Below, piece after piece: positions 51,333-60,606 of a stretch of 64,000 nucleotides of DNA. The stretch is from assembly GCA_903856995.1 (NCBI GenBank), contig CAIODK010000042.1, forward strand, positions 1-64,000. The letters are read 5' to 3'. How positions within the stretch are numbered: position 1 is the first letter of the stretch; each line of letters starts with the position of its first letter. Source of the stretch: an uncultured Burkholderiales bacterium (GTDB lineage Bacteria > Pseudomonadota > Gammaproteobacteria > Burkholderiales > Burkholderiaceae_C). The notes beneath the pieces were generated by a model. The model searched no databases, was not told the origin of the DNA, and saw nothing but the letters and a program-made list of their open reading frames with translations. Position numbers and translations under genes: made by a program.

Positions 51333-51800
51333 TTACAAGAATCGGTCGAGCAGTTTTCGTGTGTGGCGGTCCAACGAAGGTAAGTCGCGAATCAAAAACT
51401 GCACGCCATGCGCATCTGCCACGATCAGCGTGTTTGTACTCAAACGACGGATATCTTCCTCGCCTTTGAGCACCAATTGCGTGGGGCCACGTGTGGTTTG
51501 CACGCGCCACACGCTGGGGGTGGAGAAACTGTTCACACCCTCCAAACTCAAAATCTCAGGCATAAATTCGCGAGCCTGCAAGGCTTGCGAGACGAGATCG
51601 CGCTCCCGCTCAGGCAAGTCATTGAGACTCTCCACCCACGCCAACTCTTTGCCTTCGGCGCTCAAGATGGAAATGTTTTGGTCAGGCGCCTTGATGGGGA
51701 ACGCGCGGGCCACCACAGCACCCACATGCTTCGTACCATCGACCATGGTGACGACCAATTTCCCAAAGGAGTCAAACGCTAAGGTGAATGCGGCACTCAT
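51333..51800 (-). CDS. DUF1854 protein, associated with cyanophycin metabolism
   Basis: This 155-residue protein fits DUF1854 proteins found beside cyanophycin synthetase genes. It has FGKLVVTMVDGTKHVGAVVA near residue 12, AFPIKAPDQNISILSAEGKE, ELAWVESLNDLPERERDLVS, FMPEILSLEGVNSFSTPSVW and LIVADAHGVQFLIRDLPSLD. Function unknown. Its start overlaps the stop of the ABC exporter by four bases (ATGA), so it is made together with that protein. I see no signal peptide or membrane segment. Confidence 0.82.
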   Translation of the reverse strand: MSAAFTLAFDSFGKLVVTMVDGTKHVGAVVARAFPIKAPDQNISILSAEGKELAWVESLNDLPERERDLVSQALQAREFMPEILSLEGVNSFSTPSVWRVQTTRGPTQLVLKGEEDIRRLSTNTLIVADAHGVQFLIRDLPSLDRHTRKLLDRFL

Positions 51801-54079
51801 ACGGATTCCTTGCTAGGACGCACCACGGCGTCTCCCGTGTTTTTGGCTTGGGCCTCATACAGGCGGTAGTAGGCGCCTTGACGCGCCATGAGCGTGTCGT
51901 GATCACCCTCTTCCACCACAACGCCCTGCTCCATCACCACCAAACGATCTGCTTTGTTGAGCGTCGACAAGCGATGTGCGATGGCAATCGTGGTGCGGCC
52001 TTGCACGAGGTTGTCCAACGCCTTTTGAATTTCTTGCTCGGTCTCGGTATCCACCGATGCAGTGGCTTCATCCAAGATCAAAATGCGTGGGTTGATGAGC
52101 AAGGCTCGTGCAATTGAAATGCGTTGTCGTTCGCCACCCGATAAACCTTGGCCACGTTCACCCACCAACGAGTCATAGCCTTGCGGCAAACGCAGGATGA
52201 ACTCGTGTGCATGCGCTGCACGTGCGGCTGCGACGATTTCTTCGCGTGTGGCATCGGGTTTGCCGTAGGCGATGTTGTCGGAGATTGTTCCGAAAAACAA
52301 AAATGGCTCCTGCAACACCATGCCGATGTGGCTGCGGAAGTCGGACAAGGAGATATTGCGAATGTCGATGCCATCCAACTTGATCGAACCTTCGCTTAGA
52401 TCGTAAAAGCGACAAATCAGGTTGACCAAGGTACTCTTACCCGAACCACTTTGACCTACCAACCCGATCATCTCTCCGGGTCGGATACTCAGGTTCATGC
52501 CACGAATCACCGCACGGTTGCCGTAGCGAAAGCCCGCATCTTGAATTTCGATATTGCCCTGCAACGGCACCGGCAGTTTTTGCGGGTGATGGGTCTCAGG
52601 GACGCTGGAGACGTGGTCCAAGATTTCAAAAATGCGTTTAGCCCCTGCCGCGGCCTTTTGGGTGTGCGAGACGATGCGACTCATGGAGTCAAGGCGCGTG
52701 TAGAAACGCCCGATGTAGGCCAAGAACGCAGCCAACACACCCACAGTGATTTGATGATGAGACACCAACCAAATACCAATGCCCCACACCACCAACAAAC
52801 CCAACTCTGTCATCAACGTGACGGTTGGCGAGAACAAGGACCACACAAAGTTGATGCGGTCATTCACAGCCAAGTTATGTTTGTTGGCATCACGGAAGCG
52901 ATTGGCCTCACGCTGTTCTTGTGCAAAGGCTTTGACGACACGAATACCAGGAATGGTGTCAGCCAACACATTGGTCAACTCTGACCAGACACGGTCAATC
53001 TTCTCAAAACCAGTCCGCAACTTGTCACGCACCGTGTGAATCAGCCACACGATGAACGGCAGTGGTAGCAATGTGGCAGCCGCTAGCTTGGGATCAATGC
53101 TGATCAAAATGGATGCAGTCATGACGATCATGAGCACATCGGTCGCAAAGTCGAGCAAATGCAGCGACAAGAACACGCAGATTCGATCGGTCTCAGCACC
53201 AATCCGGTTCATCAAATCACCCGTGCGGCGACCCCCGAAGTATTCGAGCGATAAACGCATCAAATGCTCATAAGCCGTGGTGCGCAGATCGGCGCCAATG
53301 CGCTCAGACACCAAGGCCAAGATGTAGGTCTTAAGCCAGCCCAGACCCCAAGCCACCAAGGCCGCCCCCAACAAACCGCCCAAATACAAGGTCACCAGAT
53401 CGTGGTCAATGTCTTTGCCATTTTGAAATGGGATGAGCACATCGTCCATCAGCGGCATGGTCAAGTAAGGCGGGACCAAAGTGGCAGCGGTCGAAGCCAA
53501 CGTCAACAAAAAACCCGCCAATAAGCGCCATTGGTATGGTTTGGCAAAGCGCCACAGTCGGAACAGGCCCCACGTCGACATGGGCGCGTGTTGTTCGCGA
53601 CTACAGACGGGGCACTCATCGCCCGCATTTTCAAGCTGCAGTTTGCACTGAGGGCAACGGGCCTGCGCCATGGATGCCAATGATTTGCCGTGGGTCAGCA
53701 CCTCAATGCGGTCCGCAAACATCTCCTGCAAACGCATGGCCGTGACATTGTGGGTCAGTGTGAAGCGCCAATTGGCAAGACGCTGCGTTGCGTCGACCAA
53801 GCTGAGGGCACCCACACCCGCATGATCGGTGTGCATCATCTGCATGCCCGCAGTCAATGGCCAAATGGTCCAAACAGGCGCGGAACCAACGGATTGGGAC
53901 CCAAAAAGCACCCTTTGGTCTGTCACAATGAGAAACCCAAGTGAGAAATGCAATTGGGCGTTCAGGTCAACCTCTAGACAGGCTAGAACGTTTTCATGTG
54001 TAGACAGTTGTGCCAAAGCAGAAGTTCGCCAGCCTTCGGGCAAAACAACTTTGGTGGAAGCCGATAAAGAAGAATTCAT
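51797..54079 (-). CDS. ABC exporter with PH-like domain and zinc ribbon, associated with cyanophycin metabolism
   Basis: This 760-residue half-transporter starts at the ATG at 54079. Residues 10-125 look like a PH-like fold (LHFSLGFLIVTDQRVLFGSQ). Cys142, Cys145, Cys156 and Cys159 form a zinc ribbon (CPQC, CPVC), and a six-helix exporter membrane domain follows (about 175-470). The ATPase has GLVGQSGSGKSTLVNLICRF, GLSGGERQRISIARALLINP and RILILDEATASVDTETEQEI. Exporters rarely carry such an N-terminus. It is divergent from the CphA pair; its cargo is unknown. Confidence 0.88.
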   Translation of the reverse strand: MNSSLSASTKVVLPEGWRTSALAQLSTHENVLACLEVDLNAQLHFSLGFLIVTDQRVLFGSQSVGSAPVWTIWPLTAGMQMMHTDHAGVGALSLVDATQRLANWRFTLTHNVTAMRLQEMFADRIEVLTHGKSLASMAQARCPQCKLQLENAGDECPVCSREQHAPMSTWGLFRLWRFAKPYQWRLLAGFLLTLASTAATLVPPYLTMPLMDDVLIPFQNGKDIDHDLVTLYLGGLLGAALVAWGLGWLKTYILALVSERIGADLRTTAYEHLMRLSLEYFGGRRTGDLMNRIGAETDRICVFLSLHLLDFATDVLMIVMTASILISIDPKLAAATLLPLPFIVWLIHTVRDKLRTGFEKIDRVWSELTNVLADTIPGIRVVKAFAQEQREANRFRDANKHNLAVNDRINFVWSLFSPTVTLMTELGLLVVWGIGIWLVSHHQITVGVLAAFLAYIGRFYTRLDSMSRIVSHTQKAAAGAKRIFEILDHVSSVPETHHPQKLPVPLQGNIEIQDAGFRYGNRAVIRGMNLSIRPGEMIGLVGQSGSGKSTLVNLICRFYDLSEGSIKLDGIDIRNISLSDFRSHIGMVLQEPFLFFGTISDNIAYGKPDATREEIVAAARAAHAHEFILRLPQGYDSLVGERGQGLSGGERQRISIARALLINPRILILDEATASVDTETEQEIQKALDNLVQGRTTIAIAHRLSTLNKADRLVVMEQGVVVEEGDHDTLMARQGAYYRLYEAQAKNTGDAVVRPSKESV

Positions 54080-54200
54080 TATTGGAATGTTGCTGCTTTC
54101 AATCGATGCAAATCGATGGACGGCGATAAAAAATAAAAGCAGGAGCCAGGACTTTGTTGCACCCCCGCACGTTTGCAAATGATTGTATCGCCGCAGCCTC

Positions 54201-54220
54201 GGAGGTCGCCGTGACGACCT
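54201..54220 (+). other. hairpin in the leader of the CphA-prime gene
   Basis: GAGGTCG and CGACCTC form a perfect seven-base stem around CCGTGA, 45 bases before the ATG at 54265, in the 185-base divergent gap. No T-run follows. It could be a small control element or chance; I see no other clear site in the gap. Confidence 0.3.
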
Positions 54221-54264
54221 CGATGTTTGCTATCGCTTCCGCCACCCAAATCCTCCGCTAAGTT

Positions 54265-56478
54265 ATGGCCTTCAAAGACATTCAAATCCTGCGCATGAAC
54301 TACTTGCGCGGACCCAATATCTGGACCTACCGCCCCATCATCGAAGCACTGATCGACTTGGGCGAGATGGAAGACCATCCCTCCAACAAAATCGACGGCT
54401 TTAATGACCGCATCAACACTTGGTTGCCCGGTTTGGTCGAGCACCATTGCGGCGTCGGCCATCGTGGCGGCTTCTTGACTCGCTTGATTGGCGGCACATG
54501 GATGGGCCACATCATGGAGCACGTCTCCATCGAGTTACAGCTCTTGGCAGGCGCCCGAGCCGAATTTGGCAAGGCCCGTGAGATCAGCAAGCGCGGCATC
54601 TATAAAGTCGTATTTCGCACCGAGCATGAAGAGCTGGGCCGCGAAAGCTTCTTAGCCGCCCGCGAACTCGTCATGGCCGCAGCGAATAACTTGCCGTATG
54701 ACATCACGGCCACGGTTGACCGTTTGAAGAAAATTGCTGACTTGCGTTGTTTAGGCCCGAGCACCGCGTGCATCGTCGATGCGGCGGTGGAACGCAAAAC
54801 CCCCTTCATCCGATTGACAGAAGGTAATTTGGTGCAATTGGGCTACGGCTCACGCCAGCGTCGCATTTGGACAGCCGAGACTGACCGCACCAGTGCCATC
54901 GCTGAAAGTATCTCCAGCGACAAAGACTTAACCAAGCGTTTACTGACCCAATGTGGCATCCCTGTGCCTGAAGGTCAAATCGTAAAAACCGCAGACGAAG
55001 CATGGGAAGCTGCACAAGATATCGGGTTACCCGTGGTGGTCAAACCCCTCGACGGCAACCGTGGCTGGGGCGTTTCCCTCGACGTGAACACCGAAGAAGG
55101 CGTACGCAAAGCCTGGACCGCTGCTGAAAAAGAAGGCAGCGAGGTGTTGATCGAACGCTATGTGCGCGGAGATGAACACCGCGTGTTGGTGGTCGGCGAC
55201 CGCGTGGTGGCGGCCACCCGTGGCGAGACGGCATGTATCACCGGAGACGGCACGTCAACGGTAGAGCAACTGATAGACACACAAATCAACACCGACCCGC
55301 GGCGCGGCTTGGCCGAAGGCTTCCCCCTCGACCTGATTCGCTTGCACACAGCGCGCGGCGAAATGTCGCTGCTGGAAATCCAACGTCAAGGCTTGCAGCC
55401 TGATAGCGTGCCCGTCAAAGGTCGCATTGTGGTGGTGCAACGCAACGGCAACCTAAACAACGATGTGACGGATCTGGTTCACCCCGACGTCGCTGCTGTC
55501 GCCACCCTCGCCGCACGCGTGGTGGGTTTGGACATCGCCGGCATCGACATCGTGACACAAGACATCTCGCGACCACTGGAAGAAACTCACGGAGCCATCA
55601 TTGAAGTCAATGCAGGTCCCGGCTTGCTGATGCACGTCAAGCCGGCTGTGGGTGAGCCTCGCCCTGTGGGCAAAGCGATCGTCGAACACCTGTTTGGCTC
55701 CAATGAATCTGGTCGAATTCCTGTCGTGGGCATTGTGGGTAGCAAGCAAACCACAGAGCTGTCGCAGTTGGTCGCTTGGTTGTTGCACCTCTCGGGTCGT
55801 CGCACAGGTTTGGCTTGCAAAGACGGCTTGTTCATGGACCAGCACCATTTGGGCAAATACGACGCACGCGGTTTTGAAACCTCAGAGCGTTTGCTCATCA
55901 ACCGTGCGCTTGATGCCGCTGTGTTTGAAACAACGCCCGCCCATATCTTGGACGAAGGCTTGGCCTATGACCGTTGCTTGATCGGCGTGGTCACCAACAT
56001 GCCCGACACGGATGACACGCTGATTGAAAAGCATGACATCCAAACCGCAGAACAAATGCGCACCGTGATTCGCACGCAAATCGACTTGGTTTTACCAGAA
56101 GGTGCCGCCGTACTCAACGCTGATGAAGAAGCGGTGACCACACTAGCCGAACTGAGCGACGGTGAAGTCGTCTACTACGCCAAAGCCGAAGACAACGCCA
56201 CCGTGATGGCGCACCTGCAGCAAGGGGGGCGCGCAGTGTTCTGCAAAGAAGGTCATGTCATCTTGGCACGCGGCGACCAAGAAACTCAGCTGTTCCACCT
56301 CGACCTCGAGTTGATTGCCCGTCTGCTTAAAAATGGTTTGCACATCTCCACGTTGTTGGCCACTGTTGCCACCGCATGGTCGCTGGATATTGCACCACTG
56401 CTCATTCGCGCTGGCTTGAAAAATTTCGGACAACAAAATCAACACGTTGCCAAAGACGTTGCAAGGATGAATGGCTAA
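54265..56478 (+). CDS. cyanophycin synthetase-like protein (CphA-prime) with degenerate Mur-ligase domain
   Basis: This 737-residue protein starts MAFKDIQILRMNYLRGPNIW. It has the N domain (1-160), an ATP-grasp domain (about 215-470, VVVKPLDGNRGWGVSLDVNT and IIEVNAGPGLLMHVKPAVGE) and a C-terminal Mur-ligase-like region. Where CphA has the GTNGKTTT phosphate loop this protein has GSKQTTEL from residue 492, so the second ATP site is probably dead. It resembles the CphA-prime copies paired with CphA in Burkholderiales. It may extend or modify cyanophycin in a single ATP-driven step. Its stop overlaps cphA by one base. Confidence 0.87.
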   Translation: MAFKDIQILRMNYLRGPNIWTYRPIIEALIDLGEMEDHPSNKIDGFNDRINTWLPGLVEHHCGVGHRGGFLTRLIGGTWMGHIMEHVSIELQLLAGARAEFGKAREISKRGIYKVVFRTEHEELGRESFLAARELVMAAANNLPYDITATVDRLKKIADLRCLGPSTACIVDAAVERKTPFIRLTEGNLVQLGYGSRQRRIWTAETDRTSAIAESISSDKDLTKRLLTQCGIPVPEGQIVKTADEAWEAAQDIGLPVVVKPLDGNRGWGVSLDVNTEEGVRKAWTAAEKEGSEVLIERYVRGDEHRVLVVGDRVVAATRGETACITGDGTSTVEQLIDTQINTDPRRGLAEGFPLDLIRLHTARGEMSLLEIQRQGLQPDSVPVKGRIVVVQRNGNLNNDVTDLVHPDVAAVATLAARVVGLDIAGIDIVTQDISRPLEETHGAIIEVNAGPGLLMHVKPAVGEPRPVGKAIVEHLFGSNESGRIPVVGIVGSKQTTELSQLVAWLLHLSGRRTGLACKDGLFMDQHHLGKYDARGFETSERLLINRALDAAVFETTPAHILDEGLAYDRCLIGVVTNMPDTDDTLIEKHDIQTAEQMRTVIRTQIDLVLPEGAAVLNADEEAVTTLAELSDGEVVYYAKAEDNATVMAHLQQGGRAVFCKEGHVILARGDQETQLFHLDLELIARLLKNGLHISTLLATVATAWSLDIAPLLIRAGLKNFGQQNQHVAKDVARMNG

Positions 56479-59060
56479 TGGAAGTCTCTCGTATTCGCGC
56501 CCTACGCGGCCCAAACCTCTGGACCCGTCACACGGCCATGGAAGCCATGGTGACGTGTGCTGAGGACGAAATCGATCTAGGTCAACACCCCGACTTTGAA
56601 AATCGGTTGCGCAACTTGTTTCCCGGCGTGGGCACACTTCGGCCCACCGCACAAAAGGTCAAGCTGAGCATGGCGCACGCGTTAGAAGCGGCGACCTTGC
56701 ATTTGCAAATTGAGGCCGGTTGCCCTGTCACGTTCAGCCGCACCACGGCCACCACCGACCAAGGTCTGTTCCAAGTCGCGGTGGAGTACACCGAAGAACA
56801 AGTTGGCACCTTGGCTGTCAAACTAGCACACGAATTGTGCGTGGCCGCACTCAACAACACCAGCTTTGATGTGGATGCAGCCATTCACCAACTGCGCGAA
56901 CTCGACGAAGAAATTCGCCTCGGCCCATCCACTGCGTCGATCGTCAATGCAGCGATCGCACGCGGCATTCCTTTTCGTCGTTTGACCCAAGGCAGCTTGG
57001 TACAGCTGGGTTGGGGTAGCAAACAACGCCGAATTCAAGCGGCAGAGATTGATTCCACCAGCGCCATTGCTGAATCCATCGCACAAGACAAAGAGCTCAC
57101 CAAAAAGCTCCTCCACGCCGCTGGCGTGCCCGTACCTTTGGGGCGTCCTGTCACCAGCGAAGATGACGCTTGGGCCGCAGCACAAGAAATTGGCTTGCCC
57201 GTGGTCATCAAACCACGCGATGGCAACCAAGGCAAAGGAATTTCAGTCAACGTGACGACCGAAGAAGGCGTCAAGGCGGCCTACACCACGGCAGTGTCCT
57301 TTCGTGACGATGTCTTGGTTGAACGCTTCCTCCCCGGCAGCGATTACCGCTTGCTGGTGGTCGGTAACAAGCTCGTTGCAGCCGCGCGTCGCGACCCCCC
57401 ATTGGTGATTGGCAACGGTAAAAACACCGTGCGCGAGTTGGTTGACATCGTCAACGCCGACCCACGCCGCGGCGAAGGCCATGCCACGTCACTGACCAAA
57501 ATTCGCTTTGACGACATCGCCATTGCCCGCCTGAAAGAACAAGGTTTTGACGCGGTGTCGATACCCGCCAATGGCGCTCGTGTGATTCTGCGTAACAACG
57601 CCAACCTGTCTACAGGCGGCACAGCCACCGATGTGACGGATGACGTGCACCCTGAAGTCTCCCTGCGCGCGATTGCCGCGGCGCAAATGGTCGGCCTCGA
57701 CATTTGCGGCGTCGATGTGGTGTGCGAATCGGTACTGCGTCCCATGGAAGAGCAAAGCGGTGGGGTGGTTGAAGTCAACGCTGCGCCAGGCTTGCGAATG
57801 CACTTGAGCCCCTCATTTGGCAAAGGCCGTGATGTGGGTGAAGCCGTGATGGCGACCATGTTCCCAGACGGTGGCGATGGTCGCATCCCCGTGATTGCCG
57901 TGACCGGCACCAACGGCAAAACTACCACGGTACGTTTGACCTCTCACCTGCTTCGCGCCCATGGTTTGCGCGTGGGCATGACCAACACCGACGGCGTCTA
58001 TGTCAACGGCCGTCAAACCGACAGCGGTGACTGCAGTGGCCCACGCAGCGCACGCAACGTGCTGATGCACCCAGATGTAGATGCCGCCGTGCTCGAAACC
58101 GCACGTGGTGGCATGCTGCGCGAAGGTTTGGCTTTTGACCGTTGCCAAGTGGCTGTTGTGACCAACATCGGCATGGGTGACCACCTCGGTTTGAATTACA
58201 TCTCCACCGTCGAAGACCTCGCCGTGTTGAAGCGCGTCATCGTGCAAAACGTGGCAGCGTCTGGCACCGCTGTTTTGAACGCAACCGACCCGATGGTGGC
58301 AGCCATGGCAGGCAACTGCCCAGGCCAAGTGACCTTCTTTGGTTTGGACTCACACCATCCCGTGATTGCGACGCACCGCGCACAAGGCAAGCGGGTGTTG
58401 TTCGTAGAAGATGACCAAATCGTGGCCATGCAAGGCAACCATTCGGTGCGTATCCCCCTGTCAGAGATTCCCGTCACGCGCAGTGGCGCGATTGGTTTTC
58501 AAATTGAAAATGCCATGGCATCGATCGGCGCAGCATGGGCGGTGGGCGTTCCTTGGCAGATCATTTGCACAGGTCTAGCCACCTTCATCAGCGACAGCAA
58601 TGCTGTGCCTGGGCGTTTCAATGTGTTTGACTACAAGGGTGCGACGGTGATTGCCGACTACGGCCACAACCCAGACGCGATCAAAGCTTTGGTCCAAGCC
58701 GTCACCAACCTGCCCGCTCAGCGTCGCAGCGTAGTGATCAGTGGCGCGGGAGACCGTCGTGACGAGGACATTCGCGAACAAACCCGCATCATCGGTGAAG
58801 TCTTTGACGACGTGGTGCTCTACCAAGACGCCTGCCAACGCGGTCGCGTCGATGGTGAGGTGCTCAAGCTCTTGCGCCAAGGTTTGGACGGGGCCAAACG
58901 CACAACCCACATCGATGAAATCCATGGCGAGTTTTTGGCGATTGACCGAGCGATGTCACGCTTGCAAAAAGGCGACTTGTGCTTGATCTTGATTGACCAA
59001 GTCGATGAAGCCTTGGCGCACATCACGCAGCGGGTGAACTCTGCTGTTTTGGCTGGTTAA
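56478..59060 (+). CDS. cphA: cyanophycin synthetase
   Basis: This 860-residue enzyme builds multi-L-arginyl-poly-L-aspartate, a nitrogen and carbon store. The N domain (1-160) begins MEVSRIRALRGPNLWTRHTA. The ATP-grasp domain (about 215-470) has VVIKPRDGNQGKGISVNVTT and VVEVNAAPGLRMHLSPSFGK, and adds Asp. The Mur-ligase-like domain (475-860) has an intact GTNGKTTT at residues 477-484, VLETARGGMLREGLAFDRCQ and IADYGHNPDAIKALVQAVTN, and adds Arg. Start chosen at the ATG at 56478 (TAATG overlap). Its stop shares TTAA with that of convergent matB. No cyanophycinase is visible in the window. Confidence 0.95.
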   Translation: MEVSRIRALRGPNLWTRHTAMEAMVTCAEDEIDLGQHPDFENRLRNLFPGVGTLRPTAQKVKLSMAHALEAATLHLQIEAGCPVTFSRTTATTDQGLFQVAVEYTEEQVGTLAVKLAHELCVAALNNTSFDVDAAIHQLRELDEEIRLGPSTASIVNAAIARGIPFRRLTQGSLVQLGWGSKQRRIQAAEIDSTSAIAESIAQDKELTKKLLHAAGVPVPLGRPVTSEDDAWAAAQEIGLPVVIKPRDGNQGKGISVNVTTEEGVKAAYTTAVSFRDDVLVERFLPGSDYRLLVVGNKLVAAARRDPPLVIGNGKNTVRELVDIVNADPRRGEGHATSLTKIRFDDIAIARLKEQGFDAVSIPANGARVILRNNANLSTGGTATDVTDDVHPEVSLRAIAAAQMVGLDICGVDVVCESVLRPMEEQSGGVVEVNAAPGLRMHLSPSFGKGRDVGEAVMATMFPDGGDGRIPVIAVTGTNGKTTTVRLTSHLLRAHGLRVGMTNTDGVYVNGRQTDSGDCSGPRSARNVLMHPDVDAAVLETARGGMLREGLAFDRCQVAVVTNIGMGDHLGLNYISTVEDLAVLKRVIVQNVAASGTAVLNATDPMVAAMAGNCPGQVTFFGLDSHHPVIATHRAQGKRVLFVEDDQIVAMQGNHSVRIPLSEIPVTRSGAIGFQIENAMASIGAAWAVGVPWQIICTGLATFISDSNAVPGRFNVFDYKGATVIADYGHNPDAIKALVQAVTNLPAQRRSVVISGAGDRRDEDIREQTRIIGEVFDDVVLYQDACQRGRVDGEVLKLLRQGLDGAKRTTHIDEIHGEFLAIDRAMSRLQKGDLCLILIDQVDEALAHITQRVNSAVLAG

Positions 59061-60592
59061 AACAAATCTTTGTACTGGTCGCGCAGCAAGTTCTTTTGCA
59101 CTTTTCCCATGGTATTGCGTGGCAGCTCTGCTACCACAAAGCACTTCTTGGGAATCTTGAAATTGGCCAGTTGTGATTTGAGTGCCCCAATCACGGCATC
59201 AGGTTGAACGCTAGCACCGGGCTTGGCGATGACCACCGCCACGCCCACCTCACCAAAATCGGGGTGAGGCACACCCACCAAAGCGCTCTCAGCCACGCTA
59301 GGCATGTCATTGATGTACCCCTCAATCTCTGCGGGGTACACGTTGTAGCCGCCGCTGATGATCAGATCTTTGCTGCGCCCGACGATGACCACGTAGCCAC
59401 GCTCGTCAATCTTTCCTACGTCACCCGTTTTAAAGAAGCCATCGTGGGTAAATTCTTCTTTGGTTTTCTCAGGCATGCGCCAATACCCACCAAACACATT
59501 GGGGCCTTTGACTTGAATGCCACCGATCTCGCCCACAGGCAAAGCATGGCCCTCGTCGTCTTGCACGCGCAAGGACACCCCAGGCAAGGGAAAGCCTACC
59601 GTGCCACCACGACGCTCGGTTTGACCGGGGTAACGGGCATCAGCAGCATAAGGGTTGGACGTGAGCATGACTGTTTCGCTCATGCCATAGCGCTCCAAAA
59701 TTGTTTGCCCTGTGCGATCGCGCCATTCGTTGAAAGTCTCCAACAACAATGGTGCTGAACCGGCGATGAACAAACGCATGTTCGCCGCTTGCGTTTGGGT
59801 CAAGCTAGGCTCTGCCAACATGCGCACATACAACGTGGGCACGCCCATGAACACAGTGGCTTCTGGCATTTTGGCAATGACGAGTTTGGGATCGAACTTG
59901 GACAACCAAATCATCTTGCTGCCGTTGAGCAGCGCGCCGTGAATGGCGACGAACAAACCGTGCACATGAAAGATAGGTAAAGCGTGAATCAACACATCGC
60001 CAGGCTTCCAACCCCAATACTTTTTCAAGGTCTGCGCATTGCTGAGCATGTTGCCGTGCGAGAGCATGGCTCCTTTGCTGCGGCCTGTTGTGCCACTGGT
60101 GTACAAAATGGCAGCTAAGTCATCAGCCTTGCTCTGAAGCACCTCATGCTTGTCAGCGCAATGTGCGGCGCGCTCGAGCAAACTGCCTGTTCGGTTGTCA
60201 TCCAAGGTAAAAACATGGTGCGTCCCCGCCTTGAAGGCGATCTTGCTGACCCAACCAAAATTCTTGCTACTGCACACCACCACTGCGGGCTCAGCATTGC
60301 CAATGAAATACTCAATCTCTCCACTTTGGTAAGCGGTGTTCAAGGGCAAGAACACATAGCCTGCCCGCAAAGTGGCGAGGTAGAGCATGACGGCTTCCAC
60401 CGACTTCTCCACTTGCACCGCCACGCGTGCACCTTTGGGGATGTGTAGCGAATCGAGCAAATTGGCCATCATGGCACTGGCACGCTCTAGGTCAGACCAG
60501 CTGTAGATCAAACCCTCATCCGTCTCGATGGCTGTCGCGTTTAGATTTGAGGGGAAAGCGGTCCGCAACGCCGCATAAAGATTGTGATTCAT
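59057..60592 (-). CDS. matB: malonyl-CoA synthetase MatB
   Basis: This 511-residue AMP-forming ligase makes malonyl-CoA from malonate, ATP and CoA. It has AILYTSGTTGRSKGAMLSHG near 165, YGMSETVMLTSNPYAADARY near 305, GFFKTGDVGKIDERGYVVIV, KDLIISGGYNVYPAEIEGYI and a C-terminal Lys in RNTMGKVQKNLL. The neighbouring malonyl-CoA decarboxylase and its regulator confirm the malonate role. It is the last gene of the run, 14 bases after the TctC gene; its stop overlaps cphA's by four bases. Confidence 0.92.
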   Translation of the reverse strand: MNHNLYAALRTAFPSNLNATAIETDEGLIYSWSDLERASAMMANLLDSLHIPKGARVAVQVEKSVEAVMLYLATLRAGYVFLPLNTAYQSGEIEYFIGNAEPAVVVCSSKNFGWVSKIAFKAGTHHVFTLDDNRTGSLLERAAHCADKHEVLQSKADDLAAILYTSGTTGRSKGAMLSHGNMLSNAQTLKKYWGWKPGDVLIHALPIFHVHGLFVAIHGALLNGSKMIWLSKFDPKLVIAKMPEATVFMGVPTLYVRMLAEPSLTQTQAANMRLFIAGSAPLLLETFNEWRDRTGQTILERYGMSETVMLTSNPYAADARYPGQTERRGGTVGFPLPGVSLRVQDDEGHALPVGEIGGIQVKGPNVFGGYWRMPEKTKEEFTHDGFFKTGDVGKIDERGYVVIVGRSKDLIISGGYNVYPAEIEGYINDMPSVAESALVGVPHPDFGEVGVAVVIAKPGASVQPDAVIGALKSQLANFKIPKKCFVVAELPRNTMGKVQKNLLRDQYKDLF

Positions 60593-60606
60593 CGTGTTGA
60601 TTCAGT

